Shown here in pieces: positions 49,927 through 59,903 of a stretch of DNA of 64,000 nt (within the stretch, counting starts at the first letter, position 1; each line of letters begins with the position of its first letter). Source of the DNA: Brucella rhizosphaerae (lineage in GTDB: Bacteria > Pseudomonadota > Alphaproteobacteria > Rhizobiales > Rhizobiaceae); assembly GCF_002252475.1 (NCBI RefSeq), contig NZ_NNRK01000022.1:62001-126000 (forward strand). Direction: 5' to 3'. The notes below the pieces were generated by a model, which made no database searches, was not told the origin of the DNA, and saw nothing but the letters and a program-made list of their open reading frames with translations. A program made the translations under genes and the position numbers.

Positions 49927-50382
49927 ATGAAAGCACGAACAGCGAGTGTTGGTGATCTTGAAAGCGTTTTTCACGACCTTTCGGAGCGGATGGCAACGGA
50001 ATATATTGCGTCCGGGAAAGATGTGAAATCTGCTTACGACAAGCTGACGATGAACCTGCGCGAAGGACGCGCTCATGCCTTGATCGATGATGACAAGGTC
50101 GTCGCGATCATTGCCTGGCAAGAGGGAGATGATGCGACAGACACCCTGTTTGCGGCCAAAGAAGATTTCTTCAACGCCCGGACAGTGCGTTTTTGCAGAA
50201 AGCACATAAAGCAGATTCAGGCTCTGTCGGGCGACCGTCCGATACATTCCAGAAGCTGGCTCGATCGTCCTGAGGTGGTCAGATGGTTCAGGATCATTGG
50301 CTATCAGGAAGCGGGATTTGAAGAAGGTGCACATCTTTTTGAGCTTCTGCCACTTACAGGCAACAGCATCTCAAGTCAGTAG
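49927..50382 (+). CDS. GNAT-like small protein
   Basis: 151-aa protein resembling the small GNAT or phage-acetyltransferase fold: MKARTASVGDLESVFHDL, then a short beta meander (HALIDDDKVVAIIAWQEGDD) and a C-terminal FRIIGYQEAGFEEGAHLFELLP. A clear acetyl-CoA loop is not visible, so activity is uncertain. GGAGGTCAGAGAA precedes the ATG. It is the only intact plus-strand gene between 45.5 and 61 kb and may be a passenger. Confidence 0.55.
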   Translation: MKARTASVGDLESVFHDLSERMATEYIASGKDVKSAYDKLTMNLREGRAHALIDDDKVVAIIAWQEGDDATDTLFAAKEDFFNARTVRFCRKHIKQIQALSGDRPIHSRSWLDRPEVVRWFRIIGYQEAGFEEGAHLFELLPLTGNSISSQ

Positions 50383-50422
50383 TATTGTTTATCGCGCCGT
50401 GTGGAATTATGCGCGGCGCCGT

Positions 50423-50549
50423 TCACCCCAATGCGTGCGCGATTGCATCAATAGTCACCCGAACACGGGATGCCATGGCACGCCCACCGGGCCATATGAT
50501 ATGAATAGGCAAGCTAGGCGTTCTGACATCTGACAGCACATCGATCCAT
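50423..50549 (-). pseudogene. C-terminal remnant of a LysR regulator
   Basis: A minus-strand stretch reads WIDVLSDVRTPSLPIHIIWP then GGRAMASRVRVTIDAIAHALG and TGA, the end of a LysR effector-binding domain. An in-frame TGA lies just before the tryptophan and the DNA-binding domain is absent. It abuts the N-terminally truncated SDR fragment on the opposite strand, so the pair seems to have lost its common centre in one deletion. Confidence 0.6.
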
Positions 50550-50886
50550 CACTCTGATGGCAGGTACTGCCGGTGCGAGACCAGTCAAAGGCGGAGCGGT
50601 TTACGCCGCTTGCAACAGCGCGATTGAAGGGGTGGGACGCGGTCTGATAATCGATCTCGCACCAATTCGGGTCAATACAATTTCACCGGGCACGATAAAC
50701 GGCCACCTTTGGCAAAATCGCCCTGCCGAAATTCGCGATGTCGCATTCGAGCATTATAGCCAGATCTCGCTCGCCGGGCGCCCGGGTACTGAAGCAGAAG
50801 TTGCGGATACAGTGCTCTACCTCATGGGAAACAGTTTTATGACTGGCTCCACCTTGTACCCGGACGGCGGCTACGCGCTGCGGTAG
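50536..50886 (+). pseudogene. C-terminal remnant of a short-chain dehydrogenase
   Basis: The readable frame gives SITLMAGTAGARPVKGGAVY, then the substrate helix and the C-terminal part IRVNTISPGTI... FMTGSTLYPDGGYALR of a classical SDR. The N-terminal NAD-binding half is missing, and the YxxxK site reads YAACN, so the catalytic lysine is replaced by asparagine. An ATG at 50557 could still start translation of 109 residues, but the product cannot bind NAD. It is adjacent to the LysR remnant. Confidence 0.7.
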
Positions 50887-50932
50887 GCATAATGGCTGTT
50901 TTAAGAGAAGTTATCATCATAGCCAATTGAAT

Positions 50933-51529
50933 TTAAACGGTTTCTCCGCGCAGTTGATTTGCAAGAAATCCGAGATTGTCCTGTCCCCAATAGGTTTCAT
51001 TGTCATAAATATAGGTGGGAAATCCAAAGACCCCTTTATCGACGGCACGTTCACGATCTGAATTCCATTTGGCCTTCACATCATGATCGTTCTCGCGACC
51101 AACAAGATACTGTCCATTGAACCCGGCTTCATCGGCAACGGCACTTCGGACGTCAGGCTGACCAATATCTTTGGCCTCAGTCCAGAACGCTTGCTGGAGC
51201 GCCCGCGTCAGTTGCAGCCAGTTCTGCCCGTCCAGATATGCGGCAATGACCGTAAATGAGGCTGGCGTCGGATCACTTAACGTGGGGCGATCGTCAATGA
51301 ACAACGGTTTGCCACGAAACTTCGCCCAGCGTTTGAGGTCCTGTGTGCCGTAGGCCCGGCGCGCCTCCGGTCGATTGCGGGAAAATATACCCCCATTCTC
51401 CTCAATGACTGTTGCCAGATGTGGTTTGATTTGAACCACATGCCGTTCTGCCAGTTCTTCCAGCGCATCAAGTCCAAGATAGGACCAGGGCGACCCTATG
51501 GAAAAAAAGTAATCAATCGTCTTCGTCAT
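50933..51529 (-). CDS. DsbA-family isomerase-like protein (2-hydroxychromene-2-carboxylate isomerase type)
   Basis: 198-aa DsbA/GST-kappa superfamily protein. It starts IDYFFSIGSPWSYLG, where SPW takes the place of a redox CxxC, and has the typical GVFGFPTYIYDNETYWGQDNL C-terminal motif, so it belongs to the isomerase/glutathione-dependent branch. ATG 51529 follows GAGACAAAAAG; an ATG five codons earlier is possible. It is on the same strand as the binding-protein genes, 138 nt beyond the last of them. A glutathione-linked role on aromatic or organosulfur substrates is plausible, not shown. Confidence 0.8.
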   Translation of the reverse strand: MTKTIDYFFSIGSPWSYLGLDALEELAERHVVQIKPHLATVIEENGGIFSRNRPEARRAYGTQDLKRWAKFRGKPLFIDDRPTLSDPTPASFTVIAAYLDGQNWLQLTRALQQAFWTEAKDIGQPDVRSAVADEAGFNGQYLVGRENDHDVKAKWNSDRERAVDKGVFGFPTYIYDNETYWGQDNLGFLANQLRGETV

Positions 51530-51667
51530 CTTTTTGTCTCTCATAACCGATTACAATTTTGCCAGAGGCGGAGCGAGTTTCAATAAGATTAAATAAAGTA
51601 AACGATATAACTAACTGTTTTTAAAGCACTATATTTCAAATTTCTCTCGCGCTCTTCTGGCAATACT

Positions 51668-52597
51668 CTATTGAAACTTCGGCAGTCCGGGTGGGTTCGT
51701 TTCCGACTGCTCCAATGCTTCCTCTTGGAGATGCCAGCGGTCAAGAACACGTGCATAATCCCCATTTTTGATCAAACCGTTGGTCGCAACCGTCAACGCG
51801 TTGGCGAGGCCGCTTCCCTTGCGGGTCGTGATCGCAACATCGGAGCGATCAGGCCAGCCAGCGCTCAAAGTGCCCACGCGTCTGATGTTCTTGTCACGGG
51901 ATGCGATGAAAACGAGTTGCGCATGTGGTTGCACGATTACATCTGCCCGACCCGATTGAAGCGCCAGAAGGCTTGCAGCTTCATCATCATAATATTGCAG
52001 GTCCAGCGGCTTCAGGCCCGCCTTCACATTCTCCTCGCTCCATCGGACCAGAATGCGCTCCTGATTGGTTCCCGCCCCTACGATGATACGCAGACCAGCC
52101 GTATCCTTCGGCTCCTTGATTGAAGTAACGGCGCTGTTTGCCTTTACGAAGAGCCCATGCAGCCCCTGTCGATAGGTCGAGAAATCGAACTTCTCCTTAC
52201 GCTCTTCGGTCACGCCAACGTTTGATATGACCGCATCGTATTTTCCGGACGCCAGCCCGAGCGGCCAATCAATCCATGCGACGGGAACACTCTCAAGCTC
52301 AAGTCCGAGGCTTTCAGCAATAGCTGAAGCATAATCTGCATCCGCACCAACGACAGTCCTGGCATCTGTCGCGTAAGCTGCAAGCGGAGGACCACCGGGT
52401 GCGACTGCAACTGTAAATTTTCCGGGCGTTACAAACTTGAAATCAGCCGGGATTGCGGAAATAGCAGCGGCATTCCTCTGCACATGCACGCGTCCTGACT
52501 GCTCAGGTGAGAGATCAAATCCATCTTCTGCATAAGCCGACAGAGCCGTGCTTACAATAAACGCCAATGCAGTGGCTAACACAGCAGTTGCTCTCAT
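51668..52597 (-). CDS. Amino-acid ABC transporter binding protein, paralogue 1
   Basis: 309-aa SBP_bac_3 protein: signal peptide ending SAYA near residue 24, mature start EDGFDLSPEQSGRVHV, and a C-terminus NPPGLPKFQ. The ligand-binding core includes VVGADADYASAIAESLGLE and YDAVISNVGVTEERKEKFDF. It is the most divergent of three tandem paralogues. ATG 52597 follows TGGAGAATTTTTT; a longer open frame upstream crosses a hairpin. It should bind a polar, cysteine-like amino acid for the fused permease-ATPase at 54786-56588. Confidence 0.88.
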   Translation of the reverse strand: MRATAVLATALAFIVSTALSAYAEDGFDLSPEQSGRVHVQRNAAAISAIPADFKFVTPGKFTVAVAPGGPPLAAYATDARTVVGADADYASAIAESLGLELESVPVAWIDWPLGLASGKYDAVISNVGVTEERKEKFDFSTYRQGLHGLFVKANSAVTSIKEPKDTAGLRIIVGAGTNQERILVRWSEENVKAGLKPLDLQYYDDEAASLLALQSGRADVIVQPHAQLVFIASRDKNIRRVGTLSAGWPDRSDVAITTRKGSGLANALTVATNGLIKNGDYARVLDRWHLQEEALEQSETNPPGLPKFQ

Positions 52598-52628
52598 AAA
52601 AAATTCTCCAGACAAATAGTAGTTCATA

Positions 52629-52660
52629 GGCCGGCACACACGTCTCCTGATGCACCGGCC
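52629..52660 (-). other. Intercistronic hairpin between binding-protein genes
   Basis: GGCCGG at 52629-52634 and CCGGCC at 52655-52660 close a stem extended by partly paired bases (TGCA/TGTG). No T-tract, so probably not a full terminator. Confidence 0.35.
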
Positions 52661-52667
52661 AAGGGCC

Positions 52668-53612
52668 TTACGATCCGCTTTTTGGCAGACCCTGTGGATT
52701 GGTTTTAGCTTCACTGATTGCTTCCGGTCCAAGGTTCCACGTCTCAAGAACCTTGGTATACGCACCGCTGGCGATCAGATCGTTGAGAACATTGGTCAGT
52801 GGCTGAGCAAACCCACTGCCCTTACGCGTCGTCACCGCAATTTCTGCCGTAATCGGCCAACCGCCGCTCACTGTGCCAACCAGCTTGGTTTTCCCGTTAA
52901 TACCAGCGGAATAGGCTTGCGTGGCGTTTACGCTGAAAACGACATCTGCGCGCCCGCTTTGGATAGCCAGGTCTTTAACCGCATCATCATCGTAATATTG
53001 CACCTCAACAGGCTTCAGACCCGCGGCAACGTTCTGGCGATCCCATTCGAGCAGAATTTTTTCCTGATTGGTGCCCGCGTCAGTAATGATCTTTAGACCC
53101 GCAATATCCTTAGGCTGCTTCAGCTCGGTAATGGCACTGTCGGATTTTACGTAGAAGCCCAACTCATCCTTGCGATAAGTGGAGAAATCAAATTTTTCTT
53201 TGCGTTCTTCCGTTACCGTCACGTTGGAGATAACCGCATCGAATTTGCCCGAAGCAAGTCCGAGCGGCCAGTCTGCCCAGGCGACAGAAACCAATTCAAG
53301 GTCACGACCCAAGCTATCGGCAATGATCTGTGCCAGATCAACGTCATAGCCGATCACGGTTTTTGAATCCGACGCATAATCATGCAGAGGAAGGTGCCCG
53401 CTTGTGCTGATACCGATGGTCAACGCACCATCTTTCACAAACTTGAAATCCTTGGCCTCGTCGATACGCTTTTCGCTTTTTTCAACCCGCAAACGGTTCG
53501 ACTGTTCGGGGCTCAAATCAAACTTGCCCTCACTCTGCGCTGCACCGGTTGACAACAGACCCATCGAAATCAGGCCTGCAGTGAAGTATCCCGCTTTTCT
53601 GATATACGTCAT
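52668..53612 (-). CDS. Amino-acid ABC transporter binding protein, paralogue 2
   Basis: 314-aa SBP_bac_3 protein with a signal peptide (GYFTAGLISMGLLSTGAAQS) and mature start EGKFDLSPEQSNRLRV. It shares long blocks with paralogue 3, including ASGKFDAVISNVTVTEERKE and AGLKPVEVQYYDDDAVK. GGGAGATGGGAAT precedes the ATG. The ligand segment (ISTSGHLPLHDYASDSKTVIGYD) differs from the others, suggesting a different specificity within one import system. Confidence 0.9.
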   Translation of the reverse strand: MTYIRKAGYFTAGLISMGLLSTGAAQSEGKFDLSPEQSNRLRVEKSEKRIDEAKDFKFVKDGALTIGISTSGHLPLHDYASDSKTVIGYDVDLAQIIADSLGRDLELVSVAWADWPLGLASGKFDAVISNVTVTEERKEKFDFSTYRKDELGFYVKSDSAITELKQPKDIAGLKIITDAGTNQEKILLEWDRQNVAAGLKPVEVQYYDDDAVKDLAIQSGRADVVFSVNATQAYSAGINGKTKLVGTVSGGWPITAEIAVTTRKGSGFAQPLTNVLNDLIASGAYTKVLETWNLGPEAISEAKTNPQGLPKSGS

Positions 53613-53688
53613 ATTCCCATCTCCCTGAGTATTGAAAATCTGTGTAATGACTTGATTTCTGTATATTTCTTCCTGCTAAGAGCGGGGC

Positions 53689-54630
53689 TTATGATCCGCT
53701 TTTTGGCAAACCGGGAGGATTGGTCTTCGCCTCATCAACGGCCTCAGAGCTCAGGCTCCAGCGATCAAGCACCTGATGATATTTGCCGTTTTTGATGAGC
53801 TCGTTGAGCGAAAGCGTGAGTGCATCAGCCAGACCGCTGCCTTTGCGGGTGGTAATCGCCACTTCGGCAGTCTGTGGCCAGCCACCGCTGACTGTGCCAA
53901 CCAGTTTGGTTTTACCATGCTGAGAAGCCGCATAGGCCTGCACGGCGTTGACGCTGAAAACTGCATCTGCACGCCCAGATTCAAGCGCCAGACTTTTTAC
54001 CGCATCATCGTCATAATACTGTACTTCAACCGGCTTCAAACCGGCTGCCACATTCTGCTTGTCCCATTGCAGAAGGATGTTTTCCTGATTGGTGCCCGGA
54101 TCGGTAATGATCTTGAGGCCCGCAATATCCTTTGGTTCTTTCAGGGAGGAAATCGGGCTGTCAGTCTTTACGTAAAATCCCAGCTCATCCTTGCGATACG
54201 TTGAAAAATCGAACTTTTCTTTGCGTTCTTCCGTCACAGTCACATTAGAAATCACCGCATCGAACTTGCCGGATTCAAGCGACAGAGGCCAATCCGCCCA
54301 GGCAATCGGCACCAGAACCAGCTCGCGATCAAGCGTGTCGGATACGAGCTGAATAAGATCGGGATCGAAGGCGACAACGGTCTTTGCGTCTGTCGCATAA
54401 GTACTGATTGGTGGAACCCACGGGTTGATGCCGACGACCAGTTTTCCATCCTGAACGAATTTGAAATCCTTCGGTACAGCATTGATAACTGTTTCACTCT
54501 TTTCAGTGCGAAGGCGATTTGGCTGCTCAGGACTTAAATCGAGTTCGGCTGAGAACGCAGGAACGGATAGCAGCGTTGCAGCGGCGAACAGCCCTCCAAT
54601 AATTGACTTTTTGCGATAGACTGATTTCAC
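53689..54630 (-). CDS. Amino-acid ABC transporter binding protein, paralogue 3
   Basis: 313-aa SBP_bac_3 protein starting at GTG 54630 with AGGAGAAACAAA before it. Signal peptide SIIGGLFAAATLLSVPAFS, mature AELDLSPEQPNRLRTEK, C-terminus NPPGLPKSGS as in paralogue 2. It is the first binding-protein gene after the transporter gene, 155 nt downstream of it. The family feeds polar amino acids such as cystine or their derivatives; ligand unknown. Confidence 0.9.
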   Translation of the reverse strand: MKSVYRKKSIIGGLFAAATLLSVPAFSAELDLSPEQPNRLRTEKSETVINAVPKDFKFVQDGKLVVGINPWVPPISTYATDAKTVVAFDPDLIQLVSDTLDRELVLVPIAWADWPLSLESGKFDAVISNVTVTEERKEKFDFSTYRKDELGFYVKTDSPISSLKEPKDIAGLKIITDPGTNQENILLQWDKQNVAAGLKPVEVQYYDDDAVKSLALESGRADAVFSVNAVQAYAASQHGKTKLVGTVSGGWPQTAEVAITTRKGSGLADALTLSLNELIKNGKYHQVLDRWSLSSEAVDEAKTNPPGLPKSGS

Positions 54631-54785
54631 TTTGTTTCTCCTGTAAATTTTGGTCGAACAATCCCTGACGATCGCCCGACAAAAGGTGATCGTGGATCTC
54701 GAAAGCTGTTTTTCGGTTCAAGAAGGAAAGGTTGGAAGTGTTACCCCGAGCCTGGATGCCAATAGCTCCATCCGGGCATTACCCA

Positions 54786-56588
54786 TCAAAGGACTTTTGC
54801 AAGAAACTCCCGGGTACGAGGATGCGAAGCCGCGTTAAAAAGCTGTTCTGGCCTGCCAGTTTCCAGAATGCGTCCTTCTTCCATGAAAACCACCGTATCG
54901 GCGACTTCACGCGCAAAGCCTATTTCATGGGTCACGATCACAAGCGTCGTGCCGGAACGTGCCAATTCTTTGATAACGTCGAGGACCTCTCCCACCAGTT
55001 CCGGATCGAGCGCCGATGTCGGTTCGTCGAAGAGAATGACTTTCGGATTAAGCGCAAGAGTGCGGGCAATGGCGACACGTTGCTGCTGTCCGCCTGAAAG
55101 CTGGCGCGGATAGGCATTGATCTTTTCACTCAGACCCACGCGGGCCAGCAGCCGTTGTGCAACAATGGTCGCATTTTCCCGGCTCAGACCACGAACGGTC
55201 ATCGGCGCTTCAACGATATTCTCAAGCACTGTCAGATGCGGGAACAAATTGAAATTCTGAAACACCATCCCAACATCGACGCGCTTTTTCAGAATGTCTT
55301 TTTCTTTCAGTTCATAGAGGGTGTTGCCGCTCTGGCGATACCCCAGAAGCTCATCATCAATCGAGATGAAACCATCATCGACACGTTCCAGATGATTAAT
55401 CGAACGAAGAAGCGTCGATTTACCGGAACCCGACGGTCCGAGAATGGCCGTCACACTACCCGGCTTGATATGCAGGCTCACATTATCAAGAACGAGATTG
55501 GAACCAAAGCTCTTGGAAACGCTGTGAATATCCACCGCTCCGCGTCGTGCGCCAGTGAACCCACCGACAGCCAGCGCTTCCGTAATCTGTGCATCCTGCG
55601 TACGGCTTACTACGTTCTGAGGTTTGGTTGATGTCGTGGCTTGGGCCGGAATGAAGTGGGCGAAAAGGCGTGTCAGAACGGCAGGTGGCGGATTACGAAG
55701 CGCACCACGCGAAAAATGTCGCTCTATGTAATATTGCGCAATCGACAGAACGGTCATGATGATCAGATACCAGACGGTCGCGACCATCAGCAGCGGGATC
55801 ACTTCCAGATTGCGGCGATAAATCACCTGCACCGTATAAAACAGCTCTGGCAGCGCAAGGACGTAGACCATCGATGTGCCTTTGGCGAGACCGATGATTT
55901 CGTTGAACCCTGTCGGCAGAATGGTGCGCATGGCTTGTGGGAGAATGATGCGAAAGGCTTGCCTGCGCCGTGGCAAACCGAGCGCCGCTGCAGCTTCAAG
56001 CTGGCCTTGATCCACTGACAGAATGCCGCCGCGAATGATCTCGGATGAGAAAGCTGCCTGATTTAGGCTTAGTCCCAACAGAGCGGCGGCAAAGGGACTG
56101 AGGATTTGAACAGTCGGATATTCGGCAAATGTAATGCTGGTGTAAGGCACACCAAGCCTAACAGTTTCATATAGATAGCCGAGATTATTAAGAACGAGGA
56201 GCAGGACAATCAGTGGAATGGATCGCAGCAACCAGATGTAAGCCCAGGAGAGGCTCGACAGCAGTGGTGAACGCGACACGCGTGCCAGTGCAAGAGCTGT
56301 ACCTAACGCAAAACCCAGAACTGTTGCAAGCGCCGTTAGCCATAACGTCCGCATCAATCCCACGAGAACAGGCTCAGAAAGAAACCATTCAGCAAAGACC
56401 GGCCAACCCCATTTGGGATTTGTCAGAATGGACTGGATGACCATAATAATCAGTCCCGCAGCGAAAATCGTTCCAACCACGCGCGCCGGATATCGAGCTG
56501 GAACGATCTTGTAGTGCTTGAAGTCGCCCGGACTTACTCGGGAAACCGTTTCCCTATCCGTCCCTGCAAAATCTGTAGCAATTGCCAT
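54786..56588 (-). CDS. Fused amino-acid ABC permease-ATPase
   Basis: 600-aa single-chain importer. Residues about 75-305 form a HisM/GlnP-type permease (first helix, then RTLWLTALATVLGFALGTAL, and the EAA loop AAAALGLPRRRQAFRIILPQAM). Residues from about 350 form a HisP/GlnQ-type ATPase with Walker A GPSGSGKST near 384, signature LSGGQQQRVAIART, Walker [12 protein letters not shown] and switch VTHEIGF. Two chains would form one transporter. ATG 56588 is used; the frame extends 12 codons upstream. It is followed by three binding-protein genes and preceded by GNAT-M20-LLM genes, indicating a nutrient-scavenging island. Confidence 0.9.
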   Translation of the reverse strand: MAIATDFAGTDRETVSRVSPGDFKHYKIVPARYPARVVGTIFAAGLIIMVIQSILTNPKWGWPVFAEWFLSEPVLVGLMRTLWLTALATVLGFALGTALALARVSRSPLLSSLSWAYIWLLRSIPLIVLLLVLNNLGYLYETVRLGVPYTSITFAEYPTVQILSPFAAALLGLSLNQAAFSSEIIRGGILSVDQGQLEAAAALGLPRRRQAFRIILPQAMRTILPTGFNEIIGLAKGTSMVYVLALPELFYTVQVIYRRNLEVIPLLMVATVWYLIIMTVLSIAQYYIERHFSRGALRNPPPAVLTRLFAHFIPAQATTSTKPQNVVSRTQDAQITEALAVGGFTGARRGAVDIHSVSKSFGSNLVLDNVSLHIKPGSVTAILGPSGSGKSTLLRSINHLERVDDGFISIDDELLGYRQSGNTLYELKEKDILKKRVDVGMVFQNFNLFPHLTVLENIVEAPMTVRGLSRENATIVAQRLLARVGLSEKINAYPRQLSGGQQQRVAIARTLALNPKVILFDEPTSALDPELVGEVLDVIKELARSGTTLVIVTHEIGFAREVADTVVFMEEGRILETGRPEQLFNAASHPRTREFLAKVL

Positions 56589-56767
56589 GATCAACACCGC
56601 TCCGAAGTATAATTTAACTTCCAATCCTATGCATAAGTCTCTGCCATAGGATTAATTGAAGTTTATTTTCGGAGAAATAATGTTAATGTTCAAAACAAAT
56701 AAGTCTATTTAAACACTCATGAACGAACATTTTTTCCATTATGCGCACAGATTGGCATAACATTAAC

Positions 56768-57310
56768 TTATACAGAAGCCACTTGTTTCGATTCAATTTC
56801 AGAAGAGAGAAAATTAACTTCATGAATATTATGTAAGCTCTTCTCAAAGGGAAGCGTCCCGTAAATTTCGGGATCGGCCGACACATCGAAAAGTGCTGTA
56901 TATCCATTTCTGAGGTAAAGCTCTCTCGCCTCGGGCTGTCTGAACCCGGTGGTGAGATATACCCGTTTGTAACCCTGACGATACGCCTGCGCTTCAAGCT
57001 CGTTGAGCACCTTTCGTGCCAGCCCCTGCCGCCGCAGATCGCCATGAGTCCAGATGCGCTTGAACTCGGCAGTTACCCCGTCATAGCGCATGAATGCCCC
57101 GCCTCCGATAGTCTGCCCATCGCGAAGCAAAAGCAGAAAATTGCCATGCGGCGGAGCAAAAACCTCTGGCGGATATTTGTTCATTTCGGCCGCAGCACCG
57201 TCAGTACTAAAATATGTGCCATAGCGCGTGTCATATTCGATCGTAAGCGCCTCGATAAGTGGTACGGCACGAACATCCTGCGTTGAAGTGTAGAGAAATT
57301 CATCAGCCAT
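56768..57310 (-). CDS. GNAT-family N-acetyltransferase (second copy)
   Basis: 180-aa GNAT with acetyl-CoA loop RRQGLARKV and segments shared with the product at 47360-47986 (NFLLLLRDGQTIGGGAFMRYDG, TGFRQPEARELYLRNGYTALFDVS). It lies 16 nt after the M20 deacetylase gene on the same strand, so acetylation and deacetylation are genetically coupled. This is the same pairing as YxeL-YxeP in the Bacillus S-(2-succino)cysteine pathway. Substrate inferred, not shown. Confidence 0.87.
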   Translation of the reverse strand: MADEFLYTSTQDVRAVPLIEALTIEYDTRYGTYFSTDGAAAEMNKYPPEVFAPPHGNFLLLLRDGQTIGGGAFMRYDGVTAEFKRIWTHGDLRRQGLARKVLNELEAQAYRQGYKRVYLTTGFRQPEARELYLRNGYTALFDVSADPEIYGTLPFEKSLHNIHEVNFLSSEIESKQVASV

Positions 57311-57326
57311 GATTTAAACACCCATT

Positions 57327-58517
57327 TCAGGTCAAAGAGGCCTCTGTCAGACGCACCCAGAACAGAGCCGCTGGCAGCAGGATTTCGTCATTGAAGTCGT
57401 ATTCTGGACTGTGCAGTCCGGCGCTCTCCCCATTGCCGACAAAGAAGTAGCTTCCGGGCCGCTCTTCCAGCATGAAAGCAAAATCTTCGCTGGCTGTTCG
57501 CGGCCTGAAGTCTTCGATCACTGCCCCCTTGGGAAAGGTAGTGAGTGCCACTTGCTGTGCAAACGCAGTCTCGGCTTTGGCATTAATCAAAGCAGGAAAG
57601 CCCCATTGGTAATCGACATCCGCCTCCGCGCCGTAACTCTCTGCATGTGAACGGACGAGCGCTTCGATCCTGCCACGCAACTCTTCACGTACGCTTTGTG
57701 AGAACGAACGAATGGTCAGACCAAGCTCGACACTTGCGGGAATGACATTCAGTGCATCACCACCATGGATAGATGCAACCGTCACCACGGCCATATCAAG
57801 CGGATCGATATTGCGCGAAACCACCGTTTGAAGCGCCAGAACAATGGATGACGCAACAACAACCGGATCAACGGATTTATGCGGCTCCGCGCCATGACCG
57901 CCACGGCCATTGACCCGGATCTTTGCACGATCAACAGATGCCATTGCGGGGCCTGCAACAAATCCAAAGTTGCCGGCAGGCACGCCAGGCCAATTGTGCA
58001 GCCCGTAGATTGCGTCGCAGGGAAAACGGTCGAAAAGACCGCCCTCAATCATACGCCGGGCACCTGCACCGATTTCTTCGGCAGGCTGGAAAATCACATA
58101 CAATATACCGGAAAACTGACCAGCCTCTGCCAGATAGCGTGCAGCTGCCAGCAAGATACTGGTGTGCCCGTCATGGCCGCAGGCATGCATAACGCCGGGA
58201 TTGCTGCTCACATATTCAAGCCCCGTCGCCTCGATAATCGGCAACGCATCCATATCAGCCCTGATACTGATGGTTTTTGTCGACGTGCCGCGCCGTAACG
58301 TGCCAACCACACCTGTACCACCAACACCCGTCGTTACCTCATATCCCCACTGACGCAGCAAATCTGCAACCAGAGAGGCCGTGCGGTGTTCTTTGAACGC
58401 CAGTTCCGGATGGATGTGAATATCGCGGCGCAGAGCAATAAACTCATCAAGAAACGAAGCGATCCCCGTTTCGATTTCGAGTTTACGGTTTACGTCTGGC
58501 GCCTGCCGGATATTCAT
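57327..58517 (-). CDS. M20-family amidohydrolase / N-acyl-amino-acid deacetylase (HipO type)
   Basis: 396-aa M20D peptidase. Metal-ligand candidates are C113 and H115 (HACGHDGH), E147/E148 (PAEEIGAG), H174 (GLHNWPG) and a C-terminal histidine in GLHSPEYDF; the dimerisation (lid) domain spans about 185-295. No signal peptide. It overlaps the upstream LLM gene by ATGA and is followed by the GNAT gene. Proposed role: removal of the N-acetyl group after the C-S bond is cut; hydrolysis of other N-acyl amino acids is possible. Confidence 0.9.
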   Translation of the reverse strand: MNIRQAPDVNRKLEIETGIASFLDEFIALRRDIHIHPELAFKEHRTASLVADLLRQWGYEVTTGVGGTGVVGTLRRGTSTKTISIRADMDALPIIEATGLEYVSSNPGVMHACGHDGHTSILLAAARYLAEAGQFSGILYVIFQPAEEIGAGARRMIEGGLFDRFPCDAIYGLHNWPGVPAGNFGFVAGPAMASVDRAKIRVNGRGGHGAEPHKSVDPVVVASSIVLALQTVVSRNIDPLDMAVVTVASIHGGDALNVIPASVELGLTIRSFSQSVREELRGRIEALVRSHAESYGAEADVDYQWGFPALINAKAETAFAQQVALTTFPKGAVIEDFRPRTASEDFAFMLEERPGSYFFVGNGESAGLHSPEYDFNDEILLPAALFWVRLTEASLT

Positions 58518-59869
58518 GCCGCACCTTTTTGGTGACTTCCGGCATCGTCATCCACAAACGGTGTTGCGTAGCGGCTCTCAGGATATCCAAGCCCCAGATT
58601 TCCGCGCAGCGTATCACTGGCAAGCGTCGCTTCATGATAGCCGCGCTCTTCCAGAATTGGCAGAACATGCTTTGTAAAATCATCAAGACCTTCGGCGATC
58701 ACAGGAAAACCCAGAATGAAGCCATCAGCGGCCTTCAGTTCTTTCCATCGAATAATTTCGTCAGCGATCTTATCCGCTGTTCCAATAAACGACGTGCGCG
58801 GCGTCGCAACGTTCAAAGCGACTTCACGCAAGGTCAGTCCGTTCTCTGTCGCATCGCGTTTGATACGATCCGTAGTCGAGCGGAAGCTGTTTTTGCCAAC
58901 ATCGCCCAAATCAGGAAAAGGTTCGTCCAGCTTATATGTGCTGAAATCATGATGATCGAAGAAACGTCCAAGATAAGACAGAGCTTCACTGATGCTCACC
59001 AGATTGCGGATTGCATGGTATTTTTCTTCAGCTTCGGCTTCTGTTAGCCCCACAACAGGACCAATGCCCGGAAAAATACCGACATCGTCCTGCGCGCGTC
59101 CATGTGACAAAGCACTGGCCTTGATCTGCGCATAAAAGGTCTGGCTATCGTTGATTGTACCTGCATTGGTGAAAACGGCGTTTGCGTGTTTACCTGCAAG
59201 CCCAACGCCGGCTTCCGAAGCGCCAGCCTGAAAAATAACCGGCTGCCCCTGCGGCGATCGCTGAATGTTCAGCGGACCTTCAACCGAAAAAAAGCGCCCC
59301 TTATGATCAAGACGATGAAAACTTTCCGGCTTATAAAACGTGCCACTCTCACGGTCGCGGATAAAGGCGTCATTATCCCATGAATCCCAAAGCCCCTTAG
59401 TGACTTCAAGATACTCGTCCGCAATTTCATAACGCAATGCATGTTCAGGATGCGGCTTGCCGTAGTTGCGCCCGGAACCTTCAAGTGGTGACGTCACAAC
59501 ATTCCAGCCAGCACGCCCACCCGAAATCAAATCAAGCGACGCAAACTGACGTGCAACGGTGAACGGATCGCTGTAGGACGTTGAAACTGTACCAACAAGG
59601 CCGATGCGCTTTGTGTTTGCTGCAAGTGCGGAGAGAACCGTCAAAGGCTCGAAGCGATTGAGAAAATGAGGAATGGAAACTTCGTTGATGTAAAGTCCAT
59701 CTGCAACGAAGGCGAAGCTGATGCCTGCCTCTTCAGCTTTGCGTGCGGCATCGATAAAAAATTGAAGATTGACGCTGGCATCTGCTGGCCCGGATGGATG
59801 TTTCCAGGCATTCATATGTCCACCTGCGCCTTGCAACATAATGCCGAATTTAATCTGCTTGGAACTCAC
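58514..59869 (-). CDS. FMN-dependent monooxygenase, NtaA/SnaA/DszA family (second copy)
   Basis: 451-aa LLM monooxygenase with the blocks [36 protein letters not shown] and [21 protein letters not shown]. It starts at GTG 59869 with AAGGAG 8 nt upstream and ends in an ATGA overlap with the M20 gene, so monooxygenase and deacetylase are translationally coupled, as YxeK and YxeP functions would require. It uses FMNH2 from a separate reductase. The substrate is likely an N-acetyl-S-substituted cysteine or a related sulfur compound. Confidence 0.88.
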   Translation of the reverse strand: MSSKQIKFGIMLQGAGGHMNAWKHPSGPADASVNLQFFIDAARKAEEAGISFAFVADGLYINEVSIPHFLNRFEPLTVLSALAANTKRIGLVGTVSTSYSDPFTVARQFASLDLISGGRAGWNVVTSPLEGSGRNYGKPHPEHALRYEIADEYLEVTKGLWDSWDNDAFIRDRESGTFYKPESFHRLDHKGRFFSVEGPLNIQRSPQGQPVIFQAGASEAGVGLAGKHANAVFTNAGTINDSQTFYAQIKASALSHGRAQDDVGIFPGIGPVVGLTEAEAEEKYHAIRNLVSISEALSYLGRFFDHHDFSTYKLDEPFPDLGDVGKNSFRSTTDRIKRDATENGLTLREVALNVATPRTSFIGTADKIADEIIRWKELKAADGFILGFPVIAEGLDDFTKHVLPILEERGYHEATLASDTLRGNLGLGYPESRYATPFVDDDAGSHQKGAA

Positions 59870-59903
59870 TTCAAATTCTCCTTATAGCCCGCCTGCCTTG
59901 CGA

